DNA of 20,034 bases from a virus. Under the pieces are notes generated by a model. It ran no database searches. It had not been told where the DNA came from and saw only the letters and a list, made by a program, of their open reading frames with translations. The position numbers were made by a program, and so were the translations under genes. Of the stretch, positions 7,896-14,637 are shown in pieces. The stretch is taken from the IMG/VR virus record IMGVR_UViG_3300022743_000032, positions 1 to 20,034 of that record; one strand, given 5' to 3'. Each line of letters begins with the position of its first letter. Within the stretch, counting starts at the first letter, position 1.

Positions 7896-8312
7896 TTAAA
7901 CAGTTTCTTGCTTTTTCTTATTGGTTGCCTTATTTCTATTTTTAATCCAAATGCCAAGCATGTTTCCACATTCGGAAATATATGCCTGTGCGACTGCATG
8001 TTGATGTTGTGTCAATGCTTTAATTTTAAGAGTCACGGCAGTTTGCATGCACTCTCGAAGACATGCAAGCCCGGCATCGGCCTCATACAACTTTGAAATT
8101 TGATTGCTTTTCCCGGCACGAACAAACAAATTAGGCTGGCTCAACAAAACATCAAGGAACATTTCCTTGAATGCACCATGTTCTCGTGGAATTGTCTGGA
8201 CAATTGGATACAGATATTGGAGAACCCTTTGATATTTTTGATTGATTGCCATCCCCTCGTAGCTGAGATTTTCATCTTTGGTGATGTCTGATTCAGGTTC
8301 TTGTGTGTGCAT
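7896..8312 (-). CDS. avd: DGR accessory variability determinant, Avd-like
   Basis: This 138-residue helical protein is the Avd partner of the RT. In BPP-1, Avd forms a pentameric ring of four-helix bundles that binds RT and template RNA and is needed for mutagenic retrohoming. The assignment rests on size, position immediately before the TR, and the helix pattern: YQRVLQYLYPIVQTIPREH (about 27-45), FKEMFLDVLLSQ, then ISKLYEADAGLACLRECMQTA near 72-92 and a C-terminal helix with a basic NRNKATNKKKQ tail. The ATG at 8312 lacks a strong ribosome site; an ATG at 8252 with GAGGGG too close upstream is the alternative. A sigma70-like promoter lies 37 bases upstream. Confidence 0.88.
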   Translation of the reverse strand: MHTQEPESDITKDENLSYEGMAINQKYQRVLQYLYPIVQTIPREHGAFKEMFLDVLLSQPNLFVRAGKSNQISKLYEADAGLACLRECMQTAVTLKIKALTQHQHAVAQAYISECGNMLGIWIKNRNKATNKKKQETV

Positions 8313-8348
8313 TTTGTTTGTACCATTCAGTGTTGTTGCGATGACCGA

Positions 8349-8377
8349 ATTGTAGCAGAGTTTGAATTAATCACCAA
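8349..8377 (-). promoter_or_regulatory. sigma70-like promoter for avd-TR-RT
   Basis: On the minus strand TTGGTG (-35, 8377-8372) and TACAAT (-10, 8354-8349) are separated by exactly 17 bases, and the -10 is preceded by TGC (extended -10). This is host-type, unlike the TAAATA boxes elsewhere in the window, and is placed just after the terminator of the target gene. Confidence 0.7.
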
Positions 8378-8397
8378 ATGATTTTTGAACTTTTTAT

Positions 8398-8428
8398 AAA
8401 AAAATTGGCGCGTACCCGCGCCAATTTA
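8398..8428 (-). terminator. intrinsic terminator of the DGR target gene
   Basis: AAATTGGCGC (8403-8412) pairs with GCGCCAATTT (8419-8428) over ten pairs with a six-base loop; on the minus strand a run of seven T follows. It ends the target-gene transcript and separates it from avd. Confidence 0.92.
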
Positions 8429-8447
8429 AAGTTGCCCACAACTTTAT
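8428..8447 (-). repeat. hairpin next to the target-gene terminator
   Basis: TAAAGTTG (8428-8435) pairs perfectly with CAACTTTA (8440-8447) around a four-base loop (TGGG on the minus strand). It abuts the terminator stem, so the target mRNA 3' end has two stacked hairpins. Confidence 0.6.
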
Positions 8448-8503
8448 ACTCACCATTATCCTAGAATTGCCCACTATATAATTAGAATTATGCGGACAAA
8501 CGA

Positions 8504-8516
8504 GGCGGCTTCCGCC
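8504..8516 (-). repeat. hairpin downstream of VR
   Basis: GGCGG (8504-8508) pairs with CCGCC (8512-8516) with a three-base loop, 21 bases after the end of VR and just past the stop codon. DGR targets often carry a hairpin or cruciform after the IMH that aids target recognition. This one is shorter than the usual 7-10 pairs, though flanking GA/TC can extend it across a bulge. The role is inferred. Confidence 0.5.
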
Positions 8517-8519
8517 ACC

Positions 8520-9524
8520 TCACCCAAGAATCAGGTGGTCACAGGCCCCGCGAGCCCCGATGCTGTTGAGCGAGAACGTGGCAGAGAAGTCCCAAGCCGA
8601 GGCACGCGAGCCGGAGAACGACCCGAGGTCCCAACTGGCACCAAAAAGCGCGGCATTTTCCATTTGATATGTGGAACCTCTTCCCACAGTGTTTGCAATC
8701 CATCCTGCAGCAGCAGCGCCGCCACCGAATTCATCACCCCAAATCCACATGTTACCGGATGACAACATGACGCCCCACTTTGAAGTATATGCTTCTCTAA
8801 GGATGGTATTGACTGGATCAGTGCCAAATGATGCGGCCTCTGTCGTACCAAATGCCAATGCAGCGAATTCTGAATATGTGGGCATACGCTTGCCATATGA
8901 GCGCATCACTTCGGCAGATTCCCACCAGTTCAATGAAGTATAAGTTGTAGTACCGTCACCACCAAATGCAACGGGAACTTTGGGTGGACTTGCACCATCC
9001 GCAATCGTCACGTTATATTTTGAAGTGCCATTAGTGATATGATCCACACCCAATAAATAGATGTCGGCCCAGAAGCTATTAGCCACCAGTGTCATGCCAC
9101 GTGCATCAGGGCATTCGGGTTTAAAGTTTAAATCCCAAAAACTATATGCATTAATTGCAGGAGTAGTGTCGCCACCAGTGCGACCAGTGGCATTACCACC
9201 CGGTGCATAGTGAAAGCCACCCAGTTTCTTTGCACCAGTGGATGGGGGCGTAGTGAAGTTGGATGTTGCACTCAATGCACCAGTTGTGGAACACCAAATT
9301 GCATAGTCAGTGCCAGTCACTGGGGTGGGCATGGATACAACAGTACCGGAACCAATAACGGCCATTACGCCGCCCAATTCAACATACAAATCCATTGCAG
9401 TTGATACAGAAAATGCACCAGTTTTGGTCCATGCCACTACCGATGGGTTAGCCTTACCGAAAGCAGCACTGCGGCTACTGTTATAGCCTTTAGCCATGGT
9501 TGCTAAATCGCGTGATCGTGTCAT
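8520..9524 (-). CDS. DGR target: C-type-lectin-fold variable protein, putative tail adhesin
   Basis: This 334-residue protein is the diversified product. The C-terminal two-fifths is a formylglycine-enzyme-like C-type lectin fold, as in BPP-1 Mtd and other DGR targets: WESAEVMRSYGKRMPTYSEF (about 201-220), SKWGVMLSSGNMWIWGDEF (248-266) and the closing GARGACDHLILG. The VR covers residues 291-329. Compared with the TR, codons 297, 299, 300, 303, 310, 312, 313, 317, 319, 321 and 328 are changed; all but 328 come from Asn codons. The N-terminal 120 residues are Gly/Thr-rich and beta-like, possibly for attachment to the virion. AAGGAA lies seven bases before the ATG. Its place among fibre genes suggests a receptor-binding tip protein; that role is inferred. 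Confidence 0.93.
   Translation of the reverse strand: MTRSRDLATMAKGYNSSRSAAFGKANPSVVAWTKTGAFSVSTAMDLYVELGGVMAVIGSGTVVSMPTPVTGTDYAIWCSTTGALSATSNFTTPPSTGAKKLGGFHYAPGGNATGRTGGDTTPAINAYSFWDLNFKPECPDARGMTLVANSFWADIYLLGVDHITNGTSKYNVTIADGASPPKVPVAFGGDGTTTYTSLNWWESAEVMRSYGKRMPTYSEFAALAFGTTEAASFGTDPVNTILREAYTSKWGVMLSSGNMWIWGDEFGGGAAAAGWIANTVGRGSTYQMENAALFGASWDLGSFSGSRASAWDFSATFSLNSIGARGACDHLILG
8538..8560 (-). other. initiation of mutagenic homing (IMH) site
   Basis: The GC-rich end of VR, at the 3' end of the coding strand, is where cDNA joins the target in characterised DGRs. It is identical to the TR end except at 8542 (G in VR, A in TR, coding strand), which changes Tyr in the TR reading to Cys328 in the protein. 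IMH and IMH* commonly differ, which sets the direction of copying. The exact boundary is inferred. Confidence 0.65.
8538..8654 (-). repeat. DGR variable repeat (VR)
   Basis: This 117-base copy of the TR encodes residues 291-329 of the target protein. It differs from the TR at 17 sites, all of which are A in the TR; the substituted bases in VR include G, T and C. Similarity ends abruptly at both edges (7748/8537 and 7866/8655). Confidence 0.97.
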
Positions 9525-9549
9525 AATATAATTCCTTTTTATTTCAATT

Positions 9550-9595
9550 AATCAGGGGGTATATTTCAACCACCCTGATTCATATTTCTATTTAG
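9550..9595 (-). promoter_or_regulatory. late-type promoter with leader hairpin for the DGR target gene
   Basis: CTAAATA at 9595-9589 overlaps the end of the preceding fibre gene. The expected start is near 9582-9583. A hairpin follows directly: AATCAGGG (9550-9557) with CCCTGATT (9573-9580), extended by GGT/ACC across a bulged A to 11 pairs. No T-run follows, so a leader structure is more likely than a terminator. Confidence 0.5.
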
Positions 9596-9596
9596 A

Positions 9597-12500
9597 TCAG
9601 ACGGCTACTGCAGTCTTGATTACCTTGAAGGTTGTCGCGGCATTCACTGGAGTCACCAACAACCGCATGTTACCGCCGCTGATATCTGCATCAAACGCAG
9701 CCAAATCACCGCCCGTGGAAATATTGGCATACGCCACTAGATTCACGTTAGTACCATCATGCAAGACCATCATTTCGATGGATTGATATGCAGTACCAGA
9801 AGTAATTTGCACCAAGTATTTCACTGTACGAACAGCGGAAATAGCGTTTGTATCCAACACCTGTGACGCAGCAGTCGTGGAGGTCACCAACGATGCAGTA
9901 TCGATAGTGCCAAGACTATCAATTACCACAACAGAAGTGTTCACCCCGCCGTTTAACGACACGGCAGTTGAAGTGGTCGCACCACGTGCAGTCACGGAAG
10001 CCAAGGTGTCTGTTTCAGTGTATGAAGTCAAGAACCCGGCACCGTTAGTCAATTGTGACGTGTTGGTGGGGATTGAAATCACACCAGTAGCAGCGTTATA
10101 ACCGGCAGCGCCAGCAACAAACGACACCGCAGCGCGTGCACGAGCATCCGTATAGTATTTTGCAGATGAATCTTCACCAATATCAGCCGTGGTCAACACG
10201 ACAACACCAGTCTTGCCAGCAACAGAAGTCACTGCATCCACAAACCCGATCACACCCGTAGTCGCGTTATAAGTCAAGCCACCAGACACTGAAATTGCAT
10301 TACGCACACCACTTTGTGACAAGTAACCGGCATCGTTGGTCAAACCTGACACTGCAGTAGGAATAGTGGGCTTACCAGACAAATCAGCATAAGCACCAGA
10401 AGATGCCACTGCTGCCAAACCTAGGTTAGTGCGAGCATTGACTTTCTGTGATGCAGATAGACTCTGGGTGTCGATGTCCACGCGCAACCGATTGCCCAAT
10501 GAAGTAGCAGTCGTGGTTGCGAAGTTTGCATCGTTGCCCAAAGCTGTTGCCAATTCGTTCAAAGTGTCTAGTGCGGCAGGAGCAGAAGCCACCAATGCAG
10601 CCACTTTCGTGTCAGTGTAGGTATTAGCAGAAGCCAAAGTGGAACTAGCAACACCATCCGCATACACTTTGCTTGACAATGCAGCCAAATCAGAAGCGTT
10701 TGCCTTCAATGCCAACTGATTATCAACATAAGTTTGATCAGCTTTTAGAACCAACTTGGCATCCGCTGCAGTCTTGGTGTACGCATCAGTGATACCATAA
10801 CCAGCCAAAGTAGTTGCTTTGTCAGCTTTACCGGAGACGGTAGAAACCATATTAGCCAAAGAAATTTCATCAGCCGCCAATTGCGTTGCGATCTTAGCCA
10901 ATGTGTTCAGTGCACCCGGTGCAGCACCCACCACTGATTGAATTGAATCAGAAACTTGGGCAGCAGTCTGATAACCAGCATCGTTGGTCAAGTCGGACAC
11001 ATTTGTGGGTAGTGTGGGTAGACCACGTAGATCAGAATAGTTGCCAGAGAACAATGCTGGCTTGCCGATCAAATCTGCATAACTGCCCGAGAACAATGCA
11101 GGCTTGTTGGTCAAATCTGCATAAGAGCCAGAGAACAATGTTGGTTTGCCAGTCAAATCTGCATAAGAGCCAGAGAACAATGTTGGTTTGCCAGTCAAAT
11201 CCGCATACGCACCAGTCAATGCAACTGTGCTCAATGCAGAGGCAGCAGCGTAACCCGCAGCAGCGATTGCTGTTTGAACTTGTGAAGCATTCTGATAACC
11301 AGCATCGTTTGTGAAGCTAGAAACCGCAGTAGGAGTGCCCGTTAAATCAGTATAGCGACCAGAAGTTGCAACGGAAGCCAAGCTGGTGATGTTTGCTTTG
11401 TGATCCAACGCTGCATCCACCGCAATCTTGGTATATGCATCAGTGATGCCATAACCTACCAATGTAGTTGCTTTGTCAGCCTTACCGGAAACAGTGGTGC
11501 TTAGTGCAGAAACCTGATTGGTCAGTGCAGCAGCAGCAGACTCGTCGTTAGCCAACGCAGTCGCCAAATCACCCAATGTCTTCAATGAAGATGGAGCAGC
11601 ACCGATGACAGCTTGAATCTTGGCGTCAACTGCAGCACCCGATTGATAATTAGCATCGTTAGTAAATGCAGAAACAGCAGCAGGAGCACCGGTTAGATCA
11701 GCATAACGGCCAGAGAATAGACCGGATTTGTCTGCCTTTTGGCTCAATGCAACTGAAACATCAGCAGCATTTGCTTTTAGTGCTAGGCCCTGATTCACTG
11801 AAACGATATCAGCTTTACCGGAGATAGCATTAGCCACTGCAGCAGCAGTTTGATAGCCAACATCATTGCTGAATGCGGAAACAGCAGTAGGAGTGCCAAT
11901 TAGATCAGAATACAGACCAGAGGTGGCAACAGGGGCCAAATCGGCGGCAACAACTGACACACCCTTTAGATCGGCAATGCGGTTGCTCAATGCAGTCTCA
12001 GCAGCCACTGCACGGATTGATTCTGATGCAATATTAGCGGCCAAACCTGCTTCTGCAATTTCAGCACGCTGGGTTTCAGCCAATACTGAGGAATCCACGC
12101 CAGACTTAGAGTAAGCATCAGTGATGCCGTAACCAGCCAATGTAGTGGCTTTTGCAGCTTTACCGGCGAGTGCGGCATCGCTATACGCCTTGGCAGATGC
12201 CAAAGTGGCAGCATCACCGGCAATACGAGCATTTGTTTCAGTAGTAACGCTATCTGCACTTGCTTTAGTATTAACCAAAGTCTCTAATGCAGTCACGCTA
12301 CTGGCAGACGCCTTACCGGCAACAGTAGAGGCGAGGGCAGTAACAGCGGACTCGTCGGATGCCAATTGGGCCGCGATTTCTTGCAAGGTGTCCAATGCAG
12401 CAGGAGCAGCACCGATTACAGCTTGAATTGTGGAGTCAGCATATGCCTTTGCAGATGCAAGAGTTGCTGCATCGCCACTAACACGAAGAGAAGCTTCACT

Positions 12501-14048
12501 TGAAACTACGCCATCAGCGTAAACTTTGCCAGCAGCCAATGTATCGGCATCACCGCTAACCCGAAGCACTGCCTCGGCAGCAACGGCAGCATCGGTATAT
12601 GTAGAAGCATCTGCAGCAGCAGTAGACACACTGCCAGTCAATGCAACAATAGAATCTGCAATCTTGGCATCGGTGTATGACTGTGCAGTCGTGACCGCAG
12701 CATTAACTGCATTGGTGCGGAAAGCAGCTTCAGATGCAACTGCACCGTCAGTATAAGTCTTACCAGCAGCCAAAGTAGCAGCATCGCCTGAAGTACGGGC
12801 AATAGCTTCCAAATCAATCTGTGAATCAGTGTAGTTCTTGGCACCAAGTGCAGTAGCAGCATCGCCAGAAGTACGAATAGCAGCCTCAGCAGCAACGGCA
12901 TCATCTGCATATGTTTTAGCAGTGGACAAGTTTGCAGCATCAGCGGAAGCACGCAATGTAGCCTCGGCATTCACGGCAGTTGCCATTGCAGCATTAGCGG
13001 CAGATAGTGTGGAAGCATCACCAGACGCACGGGAAATCGCCTCATTTGCAACGATGTCATCAGCGTAACTCTTACCAGCAGCCAATGTGGCAGCATCACC
13101 AGCAATACGCAAAGATGCTTCAGCAGCAACGGCAGTATCAGTGTGAGAAGTAGCTTGATTTAGAACACTTGCATCGCCGTCTGCACGTAGATTTGATTCA
13201 TCCAAAATCTTACCGTCCACATATGCCTTAGCAGCATTCAATGTGCCAGTATCACCGGCTGCACGAGCAGTGGCTTCAGCAGCAATAGCACTGTTAGCGC
13301 TTGTGCCCAAAGAGGTGATTGCATTATTCAAGTTGCCATCAGCACTCTTGAATGCAGCCACGATTTCAGTCATGCTATCCAAAGCAGCAGGATCAATGTT
13401 GCTCACCACATCGTCAATACGTGCGCTTAAAGCAGCATCAGCAGCAATACGAGCAGCAGTCTCAACCGCCACAGCATCAGATGCAATTTTTGCAGTTTCA
13501 GCCTTGGTATAAACCTGCGCAAAACTTGCAGCAACGGCTTGAGCCATAGCAACTGGATTGTTGTTCACAGTGATAACACCGTTTGCATCACGTAGGGTCA
13601 AAGTACCCAACGTGATATTCGAGGTGGCTTCCACAGTCACAGCATTGACATACTGGAGGGAGAACATCACCACGGTACCGGTGGTGGCTTCTGAGAGGTG
13701 AATGATTGCGGTATTATTGTCCACAATTTCAATGTTTGCAAGCATGAGTCTGTGATTGTTATCATAGACAAAGTATGCGAAATCAGTTGAATTGAAGTTG
13801 TGGGTAACAGTCCATGCAGTACTTGCAACACCCTGTGTGTGCAAATATGAAGCCTGCTTTAGGCCCATGGGTTGCCATGAGAAATAACCAGAACCGTTAA
13901 TGAGTTCGGTATAAATGTATGGAACACCCTGTTTCACCACGATAGTGCGGGGTTTTGGGTCTACTGGAAAATCAGCAAAGTTCTTGCCGAAACTTAGTGC
14001 ACCAGAGACTTCAACGTCGCCTAAAATGCGAATATCATTTGTTGACAT
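9597..14048 (-). CDS. very large modular tail fibre protein
   Basis: This 1483-residue protein is a long tail fibre. Its N-terminus has a capping segment (PVDPKPRTIVVKQGVPYIY) and a beta domain with TAWTVTHNFNSTDF (about 77-91). From about residue 185 to 470 lie many units of roughly 25 residues of the type AEAxxRxSGDAATLxAAKxYADxxI, predicted to form a trimeric coiled shaft. Then come alternating modules PAALDTL-EIA-QLA-DESA, KATTLAGYGITDAYTK (three or more copies) and YADLTGKPTLFSGS (tandem, about residues 945-1000). The last 90 residues are the same domain as in the 362-residue fibre protein. AAGGA lies eight bases before the ATG. Probably co-transcribed with the two small genes upstream. 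Which T4 fibre it corresponds to cannot be told. Confidence 0.9.
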   Translation of the reverse strand: MSTNDIRILGDVEVSGALSFGKNFADFPVDPKPRTIVVKQGVPYIYTELINGSGYFSWQPMGLKQASYLHTQGVASTAWTVTHNFNSTDFAYFVYDNNHRLMLANIEIVDNNTAIIHLSEATTGTVVMFSLQYVNAVTVEATSNITLGTLTLRDANGVITVNNNPVAMAQAVAASFAQVYTKAETAKIASDAVAVETAARIAADAALSARIDDVVSNIDPAALDSMTEIVAAFKSADGNLNNAITSLGTSANSAIAAEATARAAGDTGTLNAAKAYVDGKILDESNLRADGDASVLNQATSHTDTAVAAEASLRIAGDAATLAAGKSYADDIVANEAISRASGDASTLSAANAAMATAVNAEATLRASADAANLSTAKTYADDAVAAEAAIRTSGDAATALGAKNYTDSQIDLEAIARTSGDAATLAAGKTYTDGAVASEAAFRTNAVNAAVTTAQSYTDAKIADSIVALTGSVSTAAADASTYTDAAVAAEAVLRVSGDADTLAAGKVYADGVVSSEASLRVSGDAATLASAKAYADSTIQAVIGAAPAALDTLQEIAAQLASDESAVTALASTVAGKASASSVTALETLVNTKASADSVTTETNARIAGDAATLASAKAYSDAALAGKAAKATTLAGYGITDAYSKSGVDSSVLAETQRAEIAEAGLAANIASESIRAVAAETALSNRIADLKGVSVVAADLAPVATSGLYSDLIGTPTAVSAFSNDVGYQTAAAVANAISGKADIVSVNQGLALKANAADVSVALSQKADKSGLFSGRYADLTGAPAAVSAFTNDANYQSGAAVDAKIQAVIGAAPSSLKTLGDLATALANDESAAAALTNQVSALSTTVSGKADKATTLVGYGITDAYTKIAVDAALDHKANITSLASVATSGRYTDLTGTPTAVSSFTNDAGYQNASQVQTAIAAAGYAAASALSTVALTGAYADLTGKPTLFSGSYADLTGKPTLFSGSYADLTNKPALFSGSYADLIGKPALFSGNYSDLRGLPTLPTNVSDLTNDAGYQTAAQVSDSIQSVVGAAPGALNTLAKIATQLAADEISLANMVSTVSGKADKATTLAGYGITDAYTKTAADAKLVLKADQTYVDNQLALKANASDLAALSSKVYADGVASSTLASANTYTDTKVAALVASAPAALDTLNELATALGNDANFATTTATSLGNRLRVDIDTQSLSASQKVNARTNLGLAAVASSGAYADLSGKPTIPTAVSGLTNDAGYLSQSGVRNAISVSGGLTYNATTGVIGFVDAVTSVAGKTGVVVLTTADIGEDSSAKYYTDARARAAVSFVAGAAGYNAATGVISIPTNTSQLTNGAGFLTSYTETDTLASVTARGATTSTAVSLNGGVNTSVVVIDSLGTIDTASLVTSTTAASQVLDTNAISAVRTVKYLVQITSGTAYQSIEMMVLHDGTNVNLVAYANISTGGDLAAFDADISGGNMRLLVTPVNAATTFKVIKTAVAV
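11047..11214 (-). repeat. 42-bp tandem repeat array within the large fibre gene
   Basis: Four copies of a 42-base unit begin at 11047, 11089, 11131 and 11173. The third and fourth share more than 30 identical bases. Each encodes the 14-residue fibre motif with consensus SGSYADLTGKPTLF. Confidence 0.85.
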
Positions 14049-14065
14049 TGTATATATCCTTGTTT

Positions 14066-14272
14066 TTAAATTTGTTCTATGGGTCTAGCGCCCACGAAAA
14101 TAACTTGCCCATTCAACGCTCTATGGATCAACATAACTAGATGGTACTGGTGAGTGATGAACTCAATCCTGTCTTCATCCGTGACATCAGTCCAGTTTTT
14201 GAATTTGGCAATGTTGGCCTCGATTTTCTCTAACCAGCCATAAATCTGTTGATTGTGATTACTGGTACTCAT
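14066..14272 (-). CDS. small helical protein, unknown function
   Basis: This 68-residue protein is helical, with a WLEKIEANIAKFKNWTD helix near residue 13 and a more hydrophobic end (VMLIHRALNGQVIFVG). I do not recognise it. GAGG lies nine bases before the ATG and overlaps the end of the preceding gene, so the two are coupled. It is followed by the large fibre gene 17 bases on. Its position suggests an assembly helper for that fibre, but nothing in the sequence proves this. Confidence 0.65.
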   Translation of the reverse strand: MSTSNHNQQIYGWLEKIEANIAKFKNWTDVTDEDRIEFITHQYHLVMLIHRALNGQVIFVGARPIEQI

Positions 14273-14273
14273 T

Positions 14274-14480
14274 TCATCGACCTCGTGCTAGAAATTCTGC
14301 CCGCTCAAAGAATTGCTTCATATATAGGACATCGTTACTGTATTTTCTCTTCACATTCGCGTCCAAGAAATCCGCTTCTTGGGCATTTTCTTTCAAAATG
14401 GCCAAACTTATTTCGATCTGTGTCACCACATCATCGAATTTAGTCAGACTATCAATCCAAATATTAGGTAAGGTTTTCAT
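14274..14480 (-). CDS. small helical protein, unknown function
   Basis: This 68-residue protein is acidic-basic and almost fully helical (FDDVVTQIEISLAILKENAQ, then FFERAEFLARG). Its length equals that of the next gene, but similarity between the two is not evident. Its ATG is only five bases from a GATAAATA box (14486-14493), and its AGAGG site is one base from the ATG. The mRNA would then be nearly leaderless, or the box is not used as promoter. Not recognised. Confidence 0.6.
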   Translation of the reverse strand: MKTLPNIWIDSLTKFDDVVTQIEISLAILKENAQEADFLDANVKRKYSNDVLYMKQFFERAEFLARGR

Positions 14481-14485
14481 ACCTC

Positions 14486-14493
14486 TATTTATC
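14486..14493 (-). promoter_or_regulatory. late-type promoter box before the small genes and large fibre
   Basis: The minus strand reads GATAAATA here. It is the only candidate promoter seen for the transcript covering 14480 to 9597, but it sits unusually close to the ATG. Confidence 0.45.
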
Positions 14494-14558
14494 TTTCATC
14501 CAAGTCGATGATCCAATACCTGAATATCTTTTCACATAAACTATCGTCTTATTCAGAC

Positions 14559-14591
14559 AAAAAAATGGGAAGCCAGAAGGCCCCCCATTTT
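14559..14591 (-). terminator. intrinsic terminator of the coiled-coil fibre gene
   Basis: AAAATGGG (14562-14569) pairs with CCCATTTT (14584-14591), and GCC (14572-14574) with GGC (14579-14581) inside it across a two-by-two mismatch. A run of seven T follows on the minus strand. It sits 46 bases after the stop of the gene at 14638. Confidence 0.85.
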
Positions 14592-14637
14592 CATTCTTAT
14601 GCATGGGACAATTTAATAAAATCATCCCAATCTAAGA

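Noticed and set aside
8490-8762. + strand frame across VR
   Set aside because: It is antisense to the lectin domain; the TR/VR codon design fits only the minus strand.
9550-9580. Intrinsic terminator before the DGR target gene
   Set aside because: The stem is good but no T-run follows in either direction; it is placed as a leader hairpin.
12400-13500. CRISPR-like or noncoding repeat array
   Set aside because: The repeats keep the reading frame, vary in sequence and length, and encode fibre shaft units.
10901-13549. Several + strand frames opposite the large fibre gene
   Set aside because: These are low-complexity shadows of the repeat modules.
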